Assembly (NCBI GenBank): GCA_947247005.1
Contig: OX365953.1
Coordinates: 8,127,001 to 8,191,000, forward strand
Direction of reading: 5' to 3'
Source: Spisula solida
Lineage: Eukaryota; Mollusca; Bivalvia; Venerida; Mactridae
Length of the DNA stretch: 64,000 nucleotides
The position numbers were made by a program, and so were the translations under genes. The notes under the pieces are model-generated. The model saw only the letters and a list, made by a program, of their open reading frames with translations. It had not been told where the DNA came from and ran no database searches. This document shows positions 33,507 to 44,317 of the stretch, piece after piece (positions within the stretch are counted from its first letter, which is position 1; every line of letters starts with the position of its first letter).

Positions 33507-34354
33507 ATGAATGTTACATTGATGTTAGTAATTCAGTGTGAGTCTTGTAATTTGTATTATTGTGTCACATGTCTAGGTATCTCGACAGAGGATTATGCTG
33601 GGTTTAGCAACCCTTCCCTTCACTGGTTCTGTCCAAGTTGTGAATCAAAAGTAATCAGGAATATTAAGGTTGATCACGAAATTGAAGCTCGATGCAAAGC
33701 CTTCATGGAATCGGTGGAATCAAAAATCATTAAAATTGAAAATGAATTGTTAAATAAGGCTAGTATCTCGCGTGTGGAGGAAATGATAGCTAGCGCGATT
33801 GGAACTTAACTGCCAGTACTGCTCAACCAAGTGTAAATGTTCTAAATGAAGTAGAGGCTACGATAAATAGCAAAGTAGGTGAATTACGTTATAGCAAATT
33901 TAGAGAGAATAATGTCATTGTATTCGGGGTTGATGAATCTGTCCAGGAGGACACAAAATTAAGGCAAAAGGAGGATGTTTCCTTCTTGCATGAATTGTGT
34001 GGCGTCATAGAGGTGGAGCCAGTCATTATTGGCAAAGTGATCAGACTGGGAAAGAAGGTTGATAACCGTCCGCGACCATTGAAGGTTTCCATTAAAGACA
34101 ATGAATCAAAAATGTATTTGATGAAAAACCTATCGAAACTGAAAAGACTGCAAATTGATAACAAATTGAGGAAAATAAGCGTGACACACGACATGTCTCA
34201 ATCAGAAAGGGAGGAGAACAAATTAAGGGCCATGGAGGCGAAAGCTTTAAATGAAACAGAAAAGTCGGGGGAATTCAAATATGTGGTTCGCGGCCCCCCC
34301 TGGGAGAGGAAAGTAATAAAAGTAAAGTTGAGAGTGTACACAGAGGGCATGTAA
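33507..34354 (+). pseudogene. LINE ORF1 (PHD finger, coiled coil, RRM-like), broken by a frameshift
   Basis: From ATG 33507 the frame gives QCESCNLYYCVTCLGI...HWFCPSCE, most of a PHD-type zinc finger without its first Cys pair. A Glu/Lys-rich helix follows, ending at TAA near 33807. The other frame is open from about 33803 to 34354 and carries LRYSKFRENNVIVFGVDES, an RRM-like start, then KVIRLGKK, RPLKVSIKD and the CR1-type ending YVVRGPPWERKVIKVKLR. The two halves belong together, with one small indel near 33803-33809. ORF1 proteins of this class bind RNA and act as chaperones. This copy cannot make an intact one without frameshifting. Confidence 0.8.
34294..34300 (+). promoter_or_regulatory. 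C7 tract in the ORF1/ORF2 overlap, phased like a -1 frameshift site
   Basis: In the ORF1 frame the codons are GGC CCC CCC TGG, so the seven Cs fit X-XXX-XXX phasing. The ORF2 frame is -1 to ORF1 and is open from 34255. A slip here would fuse ORF1 to ORF2. It may be chance. Confidence 0.3.
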
Positions 34355-34383
34355 GTGACAATAAAAGCCCCAACAATGTAAAT

Positions 34384-37300
34384 GTGTTGAACTGTTCTAG
34401 TTCTTTTCAATCAGTTAAAACTGTTAAAACTGTTAAAAATGTTAATTTGCAGAGTTTGAACTGTATTTATACCAATGCAGATAGTTTTATAAACAAACGT
34501 GATGAGTTTAAAGACAGATTTTTATGTGATGAAAGTCAGTGTCCAGATATCATTTCTGTAACTGAAGTATTACCAAAAAATGTGCGTTATGACATCAACA
34601 AGGCCGAGTTTAATCTGAACGGTTATGAATTGTTTCCAAGCAACTTTCCAACAAACGCGAAAAGAGGGACACTCATATATGTTAAAAACTCATTTTCACC
34701 AGTTGAGGTGAACATAGATACTGAATTTGATGAAAGCGTATGGGTGAAAATCTCAATTAACAAAACTGAATCTATCCTATGTGGGTGTGTTTATAGAAGT
34801 CCCTCATCGAATGATTTAAATTCTAGAGCTGTTTTAGACTTATTATCTAAAGCTTGTGAGATGAGAGAGGAGCATGTAATAATAACTGGTGATTTTAACT
34901 TTCCAGACATTAACTGGTCATCGTGGACTTATACAGATGGTTTCAGTGGTGAATTTCTTGAGTGTGTACGCGATAACTATTTACACCAGGTTGTTGATTC
35001 TAATACTAGACATAGACATGGTCAACGGTCTTCATTGCTGGACTTAATACTAGTGAATGATCAAAATAACATATCCGAATTGTCTTACCTGGAGCCAGTT
35101 GGCTCGAGCGATCACTGTGTGGTTGAATTTAAGTATAACTGTGCATTTTCATTGGAGAAAAATTACTGTGAAACCCCAAATTATTACAAGGGAGATTACT
35201 CTGCGATGCGAGCTGAATTAGATATTGATTGGTTGCAGGAACTTGGCGATAGTGATCCAGTTACTATGCTAGAAAAATTCATGAATAAAATGAGTGAATC
35301 AATAGGAAGGCACATACCTATTAAAAAGCCACGTAATACCAAAGGGAATACTCCATTAAATAAAGACTCGGTGAAAAATATCAAGCGTAAACATAGATTG
35401 TGGGAACGTTATATGGAGAAACAAACTGTAGAAGCTCATAGGGAATACTGCAAGGCGAGAAATAAAGTGAAGCGTTGCGTTAGAAACGAAAAAAAGCGTA
35501 AAGAACGACAAGTGGCCGAGTCAGCAAAAGTGAATTGCAAAAATTTCTGGAAGTTTGTTAATTCTAAAAGAAAGAATCGAAGTGGGATATCTGAACTACA
35601 TGTGAAAAGTGGAGTGGAGACTAAAATAGCGAGTAGTGACCAGGAAAAGGCTGAAGTTTTAGCTGACTTCTTCACTAGTGTATTTACTAATGAGGATATT
35701 CTGTCTGTGCCGGACTTACCAGACAAACCAGATATCGTTAATGATAGTGGGGACATTGAAATAACCAGACATGAAGTTAGGAAAATACTGAAAGGCTTGG
35801 ACATTTCTAAATCCCCGGGACCTGATAAAATGCATCCTAAAGTATTGAAGGAATTGTGTGAAATCATTGATGAACCTTTAAGCATGATATTCAGAAAATC
35901 ATACGAGACAGGAATTGTTCCAGATTCTTGGAAATTAGCAAAAATTACTGCGTTATTCAAAAAGGGCGATAAAAAACTTGCATCAAATTACAGGCCTGTC
36001 AGCTTAACCAGTATATTATGTAAAACAATGGAAAAACTTATGCGTGAAAGGATTGTTTCGCATATGGACAAAAATAAATTGTTTAGTGACAAGCAATTTG
36101 GATTCCTCCGTGGTAGATCAACTTCATTGCAACTTTTGAAAGTAATGGATGAATGGACGCAAATTCTTGATAAGGGTGGTGTTGTAAATTCAGTATACAT
36201 GGATTTTATGAAAGCATTCGATAAGGTGCCACATACTAGACTTTTACTGAAACTGAAATCATATGGTTTGAACTCCTTCATTTGTGAGTGGGTTAAGAAC
36301 TTCTTATATGAGAGGAAACAATGTGTTCAAGTAAATGGATCTGTTTCTAGCCTCCATAACGTTACTAGTGGTATTCCACAGGGATCAGTCCTCGGACCAG
36401 TATTATTTGTCATATTTATAAATGACCTTCCGGAATGTGTTGACTCAAATGTCTACTTGTTCGCAGATGATACCAAATTATATAGACAGATAACCTCTGA
36501 AAGGGATGTATCTATTATACAACATGATTTGAATAGCTTATTTGATTGGAGTTCAAAATGGTTGCTTAAATTTCATCCTGAAAAGTGCAAGATGTTATCC
36601 ATTCACAACAAGAACAGTTGTCCAACTGACAATAAATATCATATGAATACTTATAATGGGGAAATTACAGCCCTGGAATCAGTTGATTTCGAAAAGGACC
36701 TAGGTGTAACTATAGACAACCATCTGAATTTTGATAAACATATTCAACTACAAATAAATAAAGCTAACCAGATAGCTGGACTTATGAGAAGGTCATTTAC
36801 TTACATGGATAATAGCATGTTTAAACTTTTATTCAAATCTCTGGTCAGACCAAATTTAGAATATGCAAGTAGTGTATGGTCTCCATATAAGAAAAAAGAC
36901 ATTGAAGCTATTGAAAATGTTCAAAGAAGAGCGTCTAAAATGCTACCAACTATGAAAGATTTAACATATGAAGAGAGATTGCGTAAACTGAAACTTCCAA
37001 CATTGAAATACCGTAGGATGAGAGGGGATATGATTGAAACATTCAAAATATTGAAAGGAATTTATGACGACAAAGTTACTGGAGATATTTTCAAACTTAG
37101 TGACATCTCAATTACTAGAGGGAATAGCCTGAAGCTAGAAAAAGTAAGATGCAATAAGGACTTGAGACTTAATAGCTTTACAGTTAGAGTTGTGGATTTA
37201 TGGAACAGTCTTCCAGAACACATCATTATTTCAAAGGACATTCATCAGTTCGAAAATAGGCTAGACAACTACTGGAAATCCCATCCTCTACGTTTTGATT

Positions 37301-37410
37301 TTAAGGCGGATTATAAACTATCACCGGAAGCTAAACGTATTGTGTACTATCAGAATAACGAAGAGCTGCATACAGAGCACCCATCAGTGCTGCGTGCAGA
37401 AGCTACATAA
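34384..37410 (+). CDS. LINE ORF2: apurinic-type endonuclease plus reverse transcriptase, 1008 codons
   Basis: The N-terminal endonuclease (about residues 25-250) has YTNADSFINKRDE, CGCVYRSPSSND, TGDFNFPDINW (GDFN at 169-172), LDLILVND and SSDHC (D243, H244). The reverse transcriptase (about 450-730) has SPGPDKMHPKVLKEL, NYRPVSLTS, YMDFMKAFDKVPH (catalytic Asp about 607), GIPQGSVLGPVLF and YLFADDTKLY (FADD 693-696). A C-terminal region (LGVTIDNHLNFDKHI, YASSVWSPYKKKDIE) follows. It nicks target DNA and copies the element's RNA in place. The frame is free of stops, suggesting a young copy. Residue 1 here is a GTG. The frame is open back to 34255 with no ATG, and the first in-frame ATG is near residue 160, inside the endonuclease. 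Confidence 0.93.
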   Translation: MLNCSSSFQSVKTVKTVKNVNLQSLNCIYTNADSFINKRDEFKDRFLCDESQCPDIISVTEVLPKNVRYDINKAEFNLNGYELFPSNFPTNAKRGTLIYVKNSFSPVEVNIDTEFDESVWVKISINKTESILCGCVYRSPSSNDLNSRAVLDLLSKACEMREEHVIITGDFNFPDINWSSWTYTDGFSGEFLECVRDNYLHQVVDSNTRHRHGQRSSLLDLILVNDQNNISELSYLEPVGSSDHCVVEFKYNCAFSLEKNYCETPNYYKGDYSAMRAELDIDWLQELGDSDPVTMLEKFMNKMSESIGRHIPIKKPRNTKGNTPLNKDSVKNIKRKHRLWERYMEKQTVEAHREYCKARNKVKRCVRNEKKRKERQVAESAKVNCKNFWKFVNSKRKNRSGISELHVKSGVETKIASSDQEKAEVLADFFTSVFTNEDILSVPDLPDKPDIVNDSGDIEITRHEVRKILKGLDISKSPGPDKMHPKVLKELCEIIDEPLSMIFRKSYETGIVPDSWKLAKITALFKKGDKKLASNYRPVSLTSILCKTMEKLMRERIVSHMDKNKLFSDKQFGFLRGRSTSLQLLKVMDEWTQILDKGGVVNSVYMDFMKAFDKVPHTRLLLKLKSYGLNSFICEWVKNFLYERKQCVQVNGSVSSLHNVTSGIPQGSVLGPVLFVIFINDLPECVDSNVYLFADDTKLYRQITSERDVSIIQHDLNSLFDWSSKWLLKFHPEKCKMLSIHNKNSCPTDNKYHMNTYNGEITALESVDFEKDLGVTIDNHLNFDKHIQLQINKANQIAGLMRRSFTYMDNSMFKLLFKSLVRPNLEYASSVWSPYKKKDIEAIENVQRRASKMLPTMKDLTYEERLRKLKLPTLKYRRMRGDMIETFKILKGIYDDKVTGDIFKLSDISITRGNSLKLEKVRCNKDLRLNSFTVRVVDLWNSLPEHIIISKDIHQFENRLDNYWKSHPLRFDFKADYKLSPEAKRIVYYQNNEELHTEHPSVLRAEAT

Positions 37411-37437
37411 GGTAACATAAGGTAAGGTAGTAAATAA

Positions 37438-38330
37438 ACACATATATATGGATCACATGTTCTTACCATGATACTAATTGGCCGATAAGCGTGAAATTGA
37501 CCATTCAATTCAACCTTACATTGTCTCATGCATCTTGCATTGCATAATTAATGTTTATAAAATTATTTTTATGGTTAGCAAAATAATTGTATTATGCCCC
37601 TCCCCATCTTTGATGAGGGTGCTTTTGCACCGGTCGGTCGGTCGTATAAAATGATTTCCGTTCAATAACTCAAGAACACTTTAGCCTAGGATCGTCAAAT
37701 TTTACATGGAGGTTGGTCATCAACAGTAGATGGTCCGTGTTGATTTTGAGGTCAGTAGATCAAAGGTCAAGGTCACTGTGACCTTTACCATTTCTGACAA
37801 TTCAAATGTTTTCCGTTGAATAACTCAAGAACGCTTTGCCCTAGGATATTCAAACTTTACATGGTGGTTGGTCATCAACAGTAGATGACCCCTATTGAAT
37901 TTGAGGTCAAAGTTCAAGGTCACTGTGACCATTTTCAAATGGTTTCCATTCAATAACTCAAGAACACTTTCGCCTAGGATCTTCAAACTTAACATGGATA
38001 GAGGATGGTCATCGACAGTACATGTAGGTGACTCCTATTGACTTTGAGGTCAGTATGTCAAATTTCAAAGTTACCGTGAACTTCAGTATTTCTGACTATT
38101 CAAATGGTTTCTGTTCCATAACTCTAGAACGCTTTCGCCTAGGATCTTCAAAGTTTACATCATACGTAACATGCCCCCTATTAATTTTGAGGTCAAAGGT
38201 CAAGGACCCATAGCCATGGTCAAACAGCAAATTTATGGCCCTTTGCCATGGTCAAACAGCAGAGTTATGGCCCTTTGACATGGTTAAAAAGCATGCGAGG
38301 ACAGTTTCTTAAAAACGTAACCTCTTGAAT
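37438..38330. repeat. Dispersed repeat rich in AGGTCA/TGACCT palindromes
   Basis: 37590-38300 has three to four degenerate monomers (TTCAATAACTCAAGAACACT, TTTACATGG(A/T)GGTTGGTCAT) around GGTCGGTCGGTCG. AGGTCACTGTGACCT is at 37770-37784, and a one-mismatch version is at 37918. A related, inverted fragment is at 55900-56150. Confidence 0.65.
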
Positions 38331-38673
38331 CAAAAAGATACACTTAATCTACAAAAGATACACTTAAAATACACTCTTGTAAAAAGTGTACTTCTTGAAT
38401 CAAAAAGATACACTCTATCTGCAAAAGATGCACTATAAATACGCTTCTTTGTAAAAAGTGCACTTCTTGAATTAAAAATACGCTTAAAATGCACTTGTTT
38501 CAGTAAAAGATACAGAAAAAATGCACTTCTATGCTAAAGATGCAGGAAAAATGCACTTGAGTGCACGCTTTTAGAGAAAAATGCACAATAAATACGCTTA
38601 TTTAGAAAAAGCGCAGAAAAAATACGCTTTTTAAGTGCATTTTGGTAAAAAGTGCATTTTTTTTCGAGAAGGG
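38330..38673. mobile_element. Repeat-rich terminus ending CGAGAAGGG, inverted relative to 30209
   Basis: The AAGTGCA/ATACGC-rich sequence (AAAAAGATACACTT, AAAATGCACTT) ends TTTTTTTTCGAGAAGGG-TA. It mirrors TA-CCCTTCTCGAAAAAGTG at 30207-30225. Confidence 0.7.
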
Positions 38674-39465
38674 TAGTGAACAGAATTGTCGAGCATGGAC
38701 TGATGCTAGTGGGGACAGACAGCCAATGTATGATTCCAAAAGTAGAGCTAAATCATGTATGCATTTTTACTAGATTTTGTGGAGATGATGTGAACAAGTT
38801 TCATATAAAGGCCAAAAAATTGCTACACAAACAAATGTGGATGGACGGAGAGTGATCACAAAATCTTACCTAGTCACTTTGTGACAGGTGAGCTAAAAAC
38901 TTTTCTTTACACTGTGTTAAGCAAGTAACTGTAAGAACATAAAAATAAACACGAATCTCTTTCTACTGCATTGTAATTGCTATAAATTTAGAATTCAAAT
39001 TTGAACATATAAAAAAGATAAACTTACATATAAATAACCATATAAAAGTTCTGTCACAGTTAGAATACCTGTCACTTTTTTCAATCATTCACACACTTGA
39101 GTTTATTCATTATTTCAGGTACTCTGCCATGACATCCTGAAATTCATGATTTATGTCACACAACAATGATACAAATTGAACAAGAAATATCACTGAATGT
39201 GATGAATACCCCAGATACTGCTTGACACTGTCACTCCAATGTTCTCTGACAATATGTACAACAAGACTTTGTAATAATGATAAGTAATGCAAACTGTCAT
39301 TGAAATCCAACCAATGGTTACAGAGGGAAAGTACAGACAAAAGCTATTAGTGTAAAAAAACAAACCGCTATAACTCCCTTAAAATTGATCCGACAAACAA
39401 GTGCTGATGATATGCACAACTAGACTAGGTATTGATCATTCACACAAAGGGTTGTTGAAATCAGA
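38674..39465. repeat. Segmental duplication block Y' (paralogue of 30938-31727)
   Basis: Same sequence as block Y from TAGTGA to GTTGAAATCAGAC. It is preceded here by the CGAGAAGGG terminus and not by GGCCATAACTCTAGAAC. Confidence 0.9.
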
Positions 39466-39656
39466 CGGTATTTGTGGGGTTTTCTTTTGTTCTTTCTTTT
39501 GTTTGGTTGCAACCCACAAGTAGCATTTTGCACCCCACAAGTGACGGAATGAATGGAATCTAAAAATAGCCTATTGTTCCACACCCCACAACTACCGGTG
39601 CATTCGTACGGACGGACGGACGGACGACGGACGAAGAGTGATCACAAAAGCTAAAA
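39466..39656 (+). repeat. Pearl-like 3' segment with ACGG run and deleted hairpin
   Basis: CCCCACAAGTGA/CCCCACAACTACC motifs lead to ACGGACGGACGGACGGACGA and GATCACAAAAGCTAAAAAC. The hairpin found at this place in other copies is missing, leaving one AGCT. Confidence 0.75.
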
Positions 39657-42600
39657 ACAGACCAATTCTATGTGTCAAATGTAGCATACATATATGACCA
39701 TGTATGGAAATCTTACAACAGAAGACCGTTCACATGGGCAAGCGCTACGTAAAGCTTTCAATGGGAGGTAATCCTTGCCTTCTATATTTAATAGAATGGG
39801 AGGTAACTGAATAAAGGCCTCGGTAGCGCTTTGCTTAGGCAACGGACCTCTGTCCATGAGTGGGGCTCACCCTGACAGATAAGTGTCACAGTTACTGTAA
39901 TATCATTCATATACACGAGTATTCAATTTTGTAGGATTTTGGTAAAACAGCTATTTTCTTGGGGTATTTTTTGGTAAAAACTTTGAGAGAAACGATGATG
40001 AGAACACTAACCTTTGTTTACAAATAAAAATGAAAACTAAATACATTTGTGATGTTCATTTATGTTCAATTTTGTGCATAATCACTATAAGGTTACCAAA
40101 CCACCAAATGCCTACGCGGAACAAAATCAGATACATTCAAGTAGTCCTGTAAAAAACTTTGATTTGGCTGGAAATGGTGGTATGTGTTGACAAATCAGCA
40201 TTAGAATCATGCAATTGAGCTTAAATGCTTTGTACACATATTGTATGTGATGTAGTAGAACTGTTTTATTTAAAAAATTTTGATATTCTGGCTTAAATAT
40301 GAAAGTGAAAGTAGGGTTGTGGCTAACAGACTTCCAATCAGTCCGCGCGTGTGAGAAAATATGTTCACCGCATTTGACGAACCAAATTTTTCTTATATGA
40401 TACGCAACCCCCTGACTTTTTTTTATTTTCTTGAGGCTATATGCTATTTCTATTGATTGGTGGATTTTGAGTGGTCCCCATGGACAAAAGTTTGACATTT
40501 TTTTGGTCAGCAATTTGTCACTTTGCATTGAGTTAAAGAACAAATCTATTTGGTGGTTTGTTACCTATAAAAGGATATTAAAATGCTTCAGCAGCAAGTT
40601 AACATGATGCAGTGTTTATATTGTGCTTTGTAAACAAAGGCTAGAGTTATTATCGGGAACTTATATACAGTACAATTGATAATAATATGATAATTAATAA
40701 TATATTGATTTATTTAGTTTATGAGAGTTGTCAATCAAGTACCAGTACTGCCAGGTACTTACAAAAACACTGAAATGGTTAATTTTATCACATTATAAGT
40801 CCAATTAATTCACTTGTAAACTTTCAAAATTATAGCGTTATCTTTCCACAAACACAATATTAGGATCCTGAGTAATCTTAGCTCTGGGGTATTATGTCAA
40901 TTTACTTGCACATAGAGGAACTGAAACAATATAATCATAAATGTCTTACCTTTAAAATATGTGTTTGGCATTTTAATAAATAGCCTTACCAACCAGCAAG
41001 CTTTCAAACTTTTGAATGCATTGTTTGTTCACATTTACTTGAGAACGCAGCAGTCTAGCTATAAACAAACTCACACCTTTGAATGAAGCCATTAAAACCT
41101 GGTCGATGATGATGATGATGATTTATTATATAATAAGCCAGGATATATGACACAAAACAAGCGAACTACCAAAAAAATGCTTAATACTTTGTTTGTGAAT
41201 TACAATCAAGGACCGTGACAAATATTGACCTATGAAAGCATTCTTTGTGCACCATACAATGTACAGATGATGTCATTGACATTTTTGACATGATATACAA
41301 AACTTGTATGCTCCAAAATATTCAGAAATGGTATAGCTTGGAGAATTTGACTTAATCCTGACCTTTATACATGAATATATTACAAGGTTCTTGCGTTGAA
41401 TATATAAATTTCCATGAGCAAATCGTGCAACATAAGTCCTTAAGATTTATGTTGGTTACCTAATGACACCTCAAGCATCTTCGTGATACATGTACTTCCC
41501 ACTTATTAAAACGTACCATCGGGGTTATAAATATAGACAATATATCAGCTGTTAAATTACATGTATGCTAACAGAAGGTCGAGAGTCATTTAGTCACATT
41601 CTCCATGCTAATCACACAGTGTTCATTTCAGTAGTGTAATTTACAGTGTTATAGATTAACTAGTATTATCACTGTCGTGAACAGGGCCCCGTGGTAGCAT
41701 GTCGTAAGAGGGGGGTGGGGAGGAGTGTAGAAGTATATAGTGGGGTTGCATAATTATCAGCGCTATAAGTTTCTGTACTCAGACACAATAACAAAGTCAT
41801 ATCTCAAACTTTCATGTGTTGATGCCTGAAATAAAGTAATTCACTCCCTTCTAAAATTCAATTAAAGTTGTTTGACAAGCGCAGGTTTAATTTCCTACAT
41901 AGAAACCATGATGAACTTTGACTTTTATAAAGTTTGGAAATATCTTTTAAAGACTAAAATTGCACACTGAATTCATGAAATCATGACATTGGTTTCATTG
42001 ACATTGCCCTGTTCCTGATCGGCCAATATTGTTTGCAAGATGGAAATACACAAAACAGAATTAATCTGTTTGTTTTGTGTGCAAGTGTTAAGGGGAATCA
42101 GTCAAAAATTATTAAAGCTTTAAAAAGTTGTGGCCCTTTGCTAAAAATGTGTATATTGTTTTTGCTCCACATACATGTACTTATTGTCGTAGTCAATAAA
42201 GGTAAGTATATAGCAAGTTTCATTTGAATATCTTGAACCATTTTTTAACTTTGACCAATGTTATAGTTTTTGAAGCTGAAAAGGGGCATAAGTCAAAATT
42301 TATCAAAGCTAGAGTTGTTGCCCTTTGCTAAAGATAAGCGTATTATCACTGGCAATTAAATTATAGCAAGTTTCATTTGAATATCTACTATCGTTGTGAA
42401 GTTACGAAGAAAAAAGATAAAAATGAGTAAATTTGAATTTAACAAAGGGCCATAATTCTTCCAATATTGTAGCTAGAGTAATGTAACTTGTCATAAAAAA
42501 GTGTTTTGTTGTTGTGAGCTTATGTTTAACATCTCAAGTTGATATCTTCAATGGTTTTCAAGTTATTAAGAAAAAAAGCTGAAAATTGATGAAAATTTGA

Positions 42601-43152
42601 ATTTTTCAAAGACCCATAACTCTTCCAATATTGTAGCGAGAGTTATATAACTTGCCATAAAATAGCGTACTGTTGTTGTGAGCTTATGTTTGAAGTTTGA
42701 AGTCAATACCTATAATGGTTTTCAAGTTATTAAAAAAAAACTTGAAAAATGTGGACGGACGGACGGACGGACGGACGGACAGACAGGCAGACGGACGGAC
42801 AGGGTGATTACTATAGGGCACGGAAAAAAAATTTTGCAGGGCCCTAATTAGTTGGCTTAACTCTAACAGTAACCTTGACTAAGAATTTTTAGAGAAAGCT
42901 TAGCTCAACCTTAACTTTACTATAAAACACTTAATACCTGCATGACCTTTCTTATCACAATTAGACACTGTACACAGGATATAGCCCCTACTTGGCACGA
43001 AAACAAAAGTAAAGCTATTCAAGCAGAACTTGAAGTGAACAAATTTAAGCAGCGGAATGTTTATTTCAAAGCCCCGATGTGCTCATTTCCTCTGATCTTT
43101 CCTTATGTCTTGACAAGCACCACCGAAAAGTATCACTGTTGAAGGACAATCT
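39648..43152. repeat. Segmental duplication block X' (paralogue of 24680-29482)
   Basis: Near-identical to block X. It lacks the MITE and the 1.1-kb segment, and has an extra 30 bp near 40737 (AAGTACCAGTACTGCC + AGGTACTT, itself an inverted repeat). No gene seen. Confidence 0.92.
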
Positions 43153-43918
43153 AGAAAAACATACATTTTACTTTTATTACAGCTAAATTATGCGTTTAAT
43201 TCCTAGGACTCTGTTTAGATTTAAAATTTTACCTGTCGTGTTCTTCACCTATGTTTAAACTCTCATTTAATAAGTAAACACCAACTCACAAGCATGCAAT
43301 TAAAGAAAACAACATTGTCATTTAATTTCGCAGAGTTCGTGAGTGGTAGAATCTCGTGAAATTAAGTATGCGTGAAAATGCCAAAATGGACATTGCGGGA
43401 AACTTAAAAACAAGAGTAGTTGTAGTCGTGAATTATGCCTACGATCAGCAAAATGTGAAAGTTAGTATTCGGGAAAGTAATTTGGTTTACAGTAGTTACT
43501 TATATATATATAGCTCAGTTGGTTAAACGGGAAAACTGAATGTGCAAATAGATCAAGTGAATTACCATACAAACACACAGGTAATTTATAATGTAGCACA
43601 CAAAGTACTATACCACACACCTGTAGCAGTTAACAAACATCCAGAAATAGTAGAGAACAAAAACTAGATAAAGTTTACACAAAAATGACCAAATCAAAGG
43701 ATTCCAGCATGTGCTAGTAAACGACCTAAGATATATATCAAGGTGAGCAATTATATATGAGCCGTTTTCCAGGACTTATATATGAAACAGAAATATATCA
43801 GGAACTTTTTATTTTTTGGCCATCATAGCCTGCATGGTCTGAATCCAAATCATTTTCCAGTAAACAGCCTAGTAAATTATTAAGGGGTGTTAAACAGTAC
43901 GCTCGCACCTGATGATAT
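43153..43918. other. Spacer after block X'
   Basis: AT-rich. 43511-43531 (TAGCTCAGTTGGTTAAACGG) resembles a tRNA A box without a B box. No gene seen. Confidence 0.4.
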
Positions 43919-44317
43919 GCAGGCCTCAACAAATATATTTAAAAGCACTCGTCCTGCAATATAGACGAAGAATAAAACCCCAAAATCTTACTTGTCAGGT
44001 GCAATATAAACAAGTAATTAAGAATTGCAAGCAATACAGAAGTCCCCTACCGGTTTACAGCCATTTTCAATGTTTCTGTTGCCATAGCAACAACAATATT
44101 TGTCAGAATCAAAATATTTTTAGACGTGCATAATCCCCTTATTGCCATCTATCCACATATCAAGTTTCATAAACCTAGCTTGCAAACTGTTTGAGATATG
44201 TCCGGATCCAGATTGTTTGACGGACGGACCGACCGACTGTCAAAAACCAGTAGGGGACTGATAAAGAAGGAAAAAATTGTGCAGGATGAGCAGACTAGTG
44301 GATTTATTGAGGCCTGA
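43919..44317. mobile_element. Element with CAGGCCTCAA ends carrying a nested AGTCCCC element
   Basis: The outer ends CAGGCCTCAACAAATATATT and GTGGATTTATTGAGGCCTGAT are inverted over about 40 bp with mismatches (both include TCCTGCA). Inside, AGTCCCCTACCGGTTT (44041) and AAACCAGTAGGGGACT (44259) form a second inverted pair around ACGGACGGACCGACCGAC. Confidence 0.75.

Larger units (their letters stand above)
33400..37437 (+). mobile_element. CR1/Jockey-like non-LTR retrotransposon (LINE)
   Basis: Two ORFs in the order ORF1 (PHD-like finger plus RRM-like domain) and ORF2 (endonuclease plus reverse transcriptase). There is no RNase H and there are no LTRs. The 3' end is short: the stop codon is followed almost at once by ACATAAGGTA repeated twice, AGGTAG and an AATAAA at 37432. 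The 5' end is uncertain; CpG-rich sequence with AATATGGCGGG near 33220 may be its 5' UTR. It sits between blocks Y and Y'. Confidence 0.85.

Noticed and set aside
35196..36281. Minus-strand ORFs inside the LINE
   Set aside because: Antisense shadows of ORF2; the sense frame has the clear catalytic motifs.
30919..39340. ORF pairs shared by 30919-31600 and 38652-39340, and by 24705-24887 and 39675-39857
   Set aside because: Their similarity reflects the segmental duplication, not coding constraint. Several overlap transposon tails.
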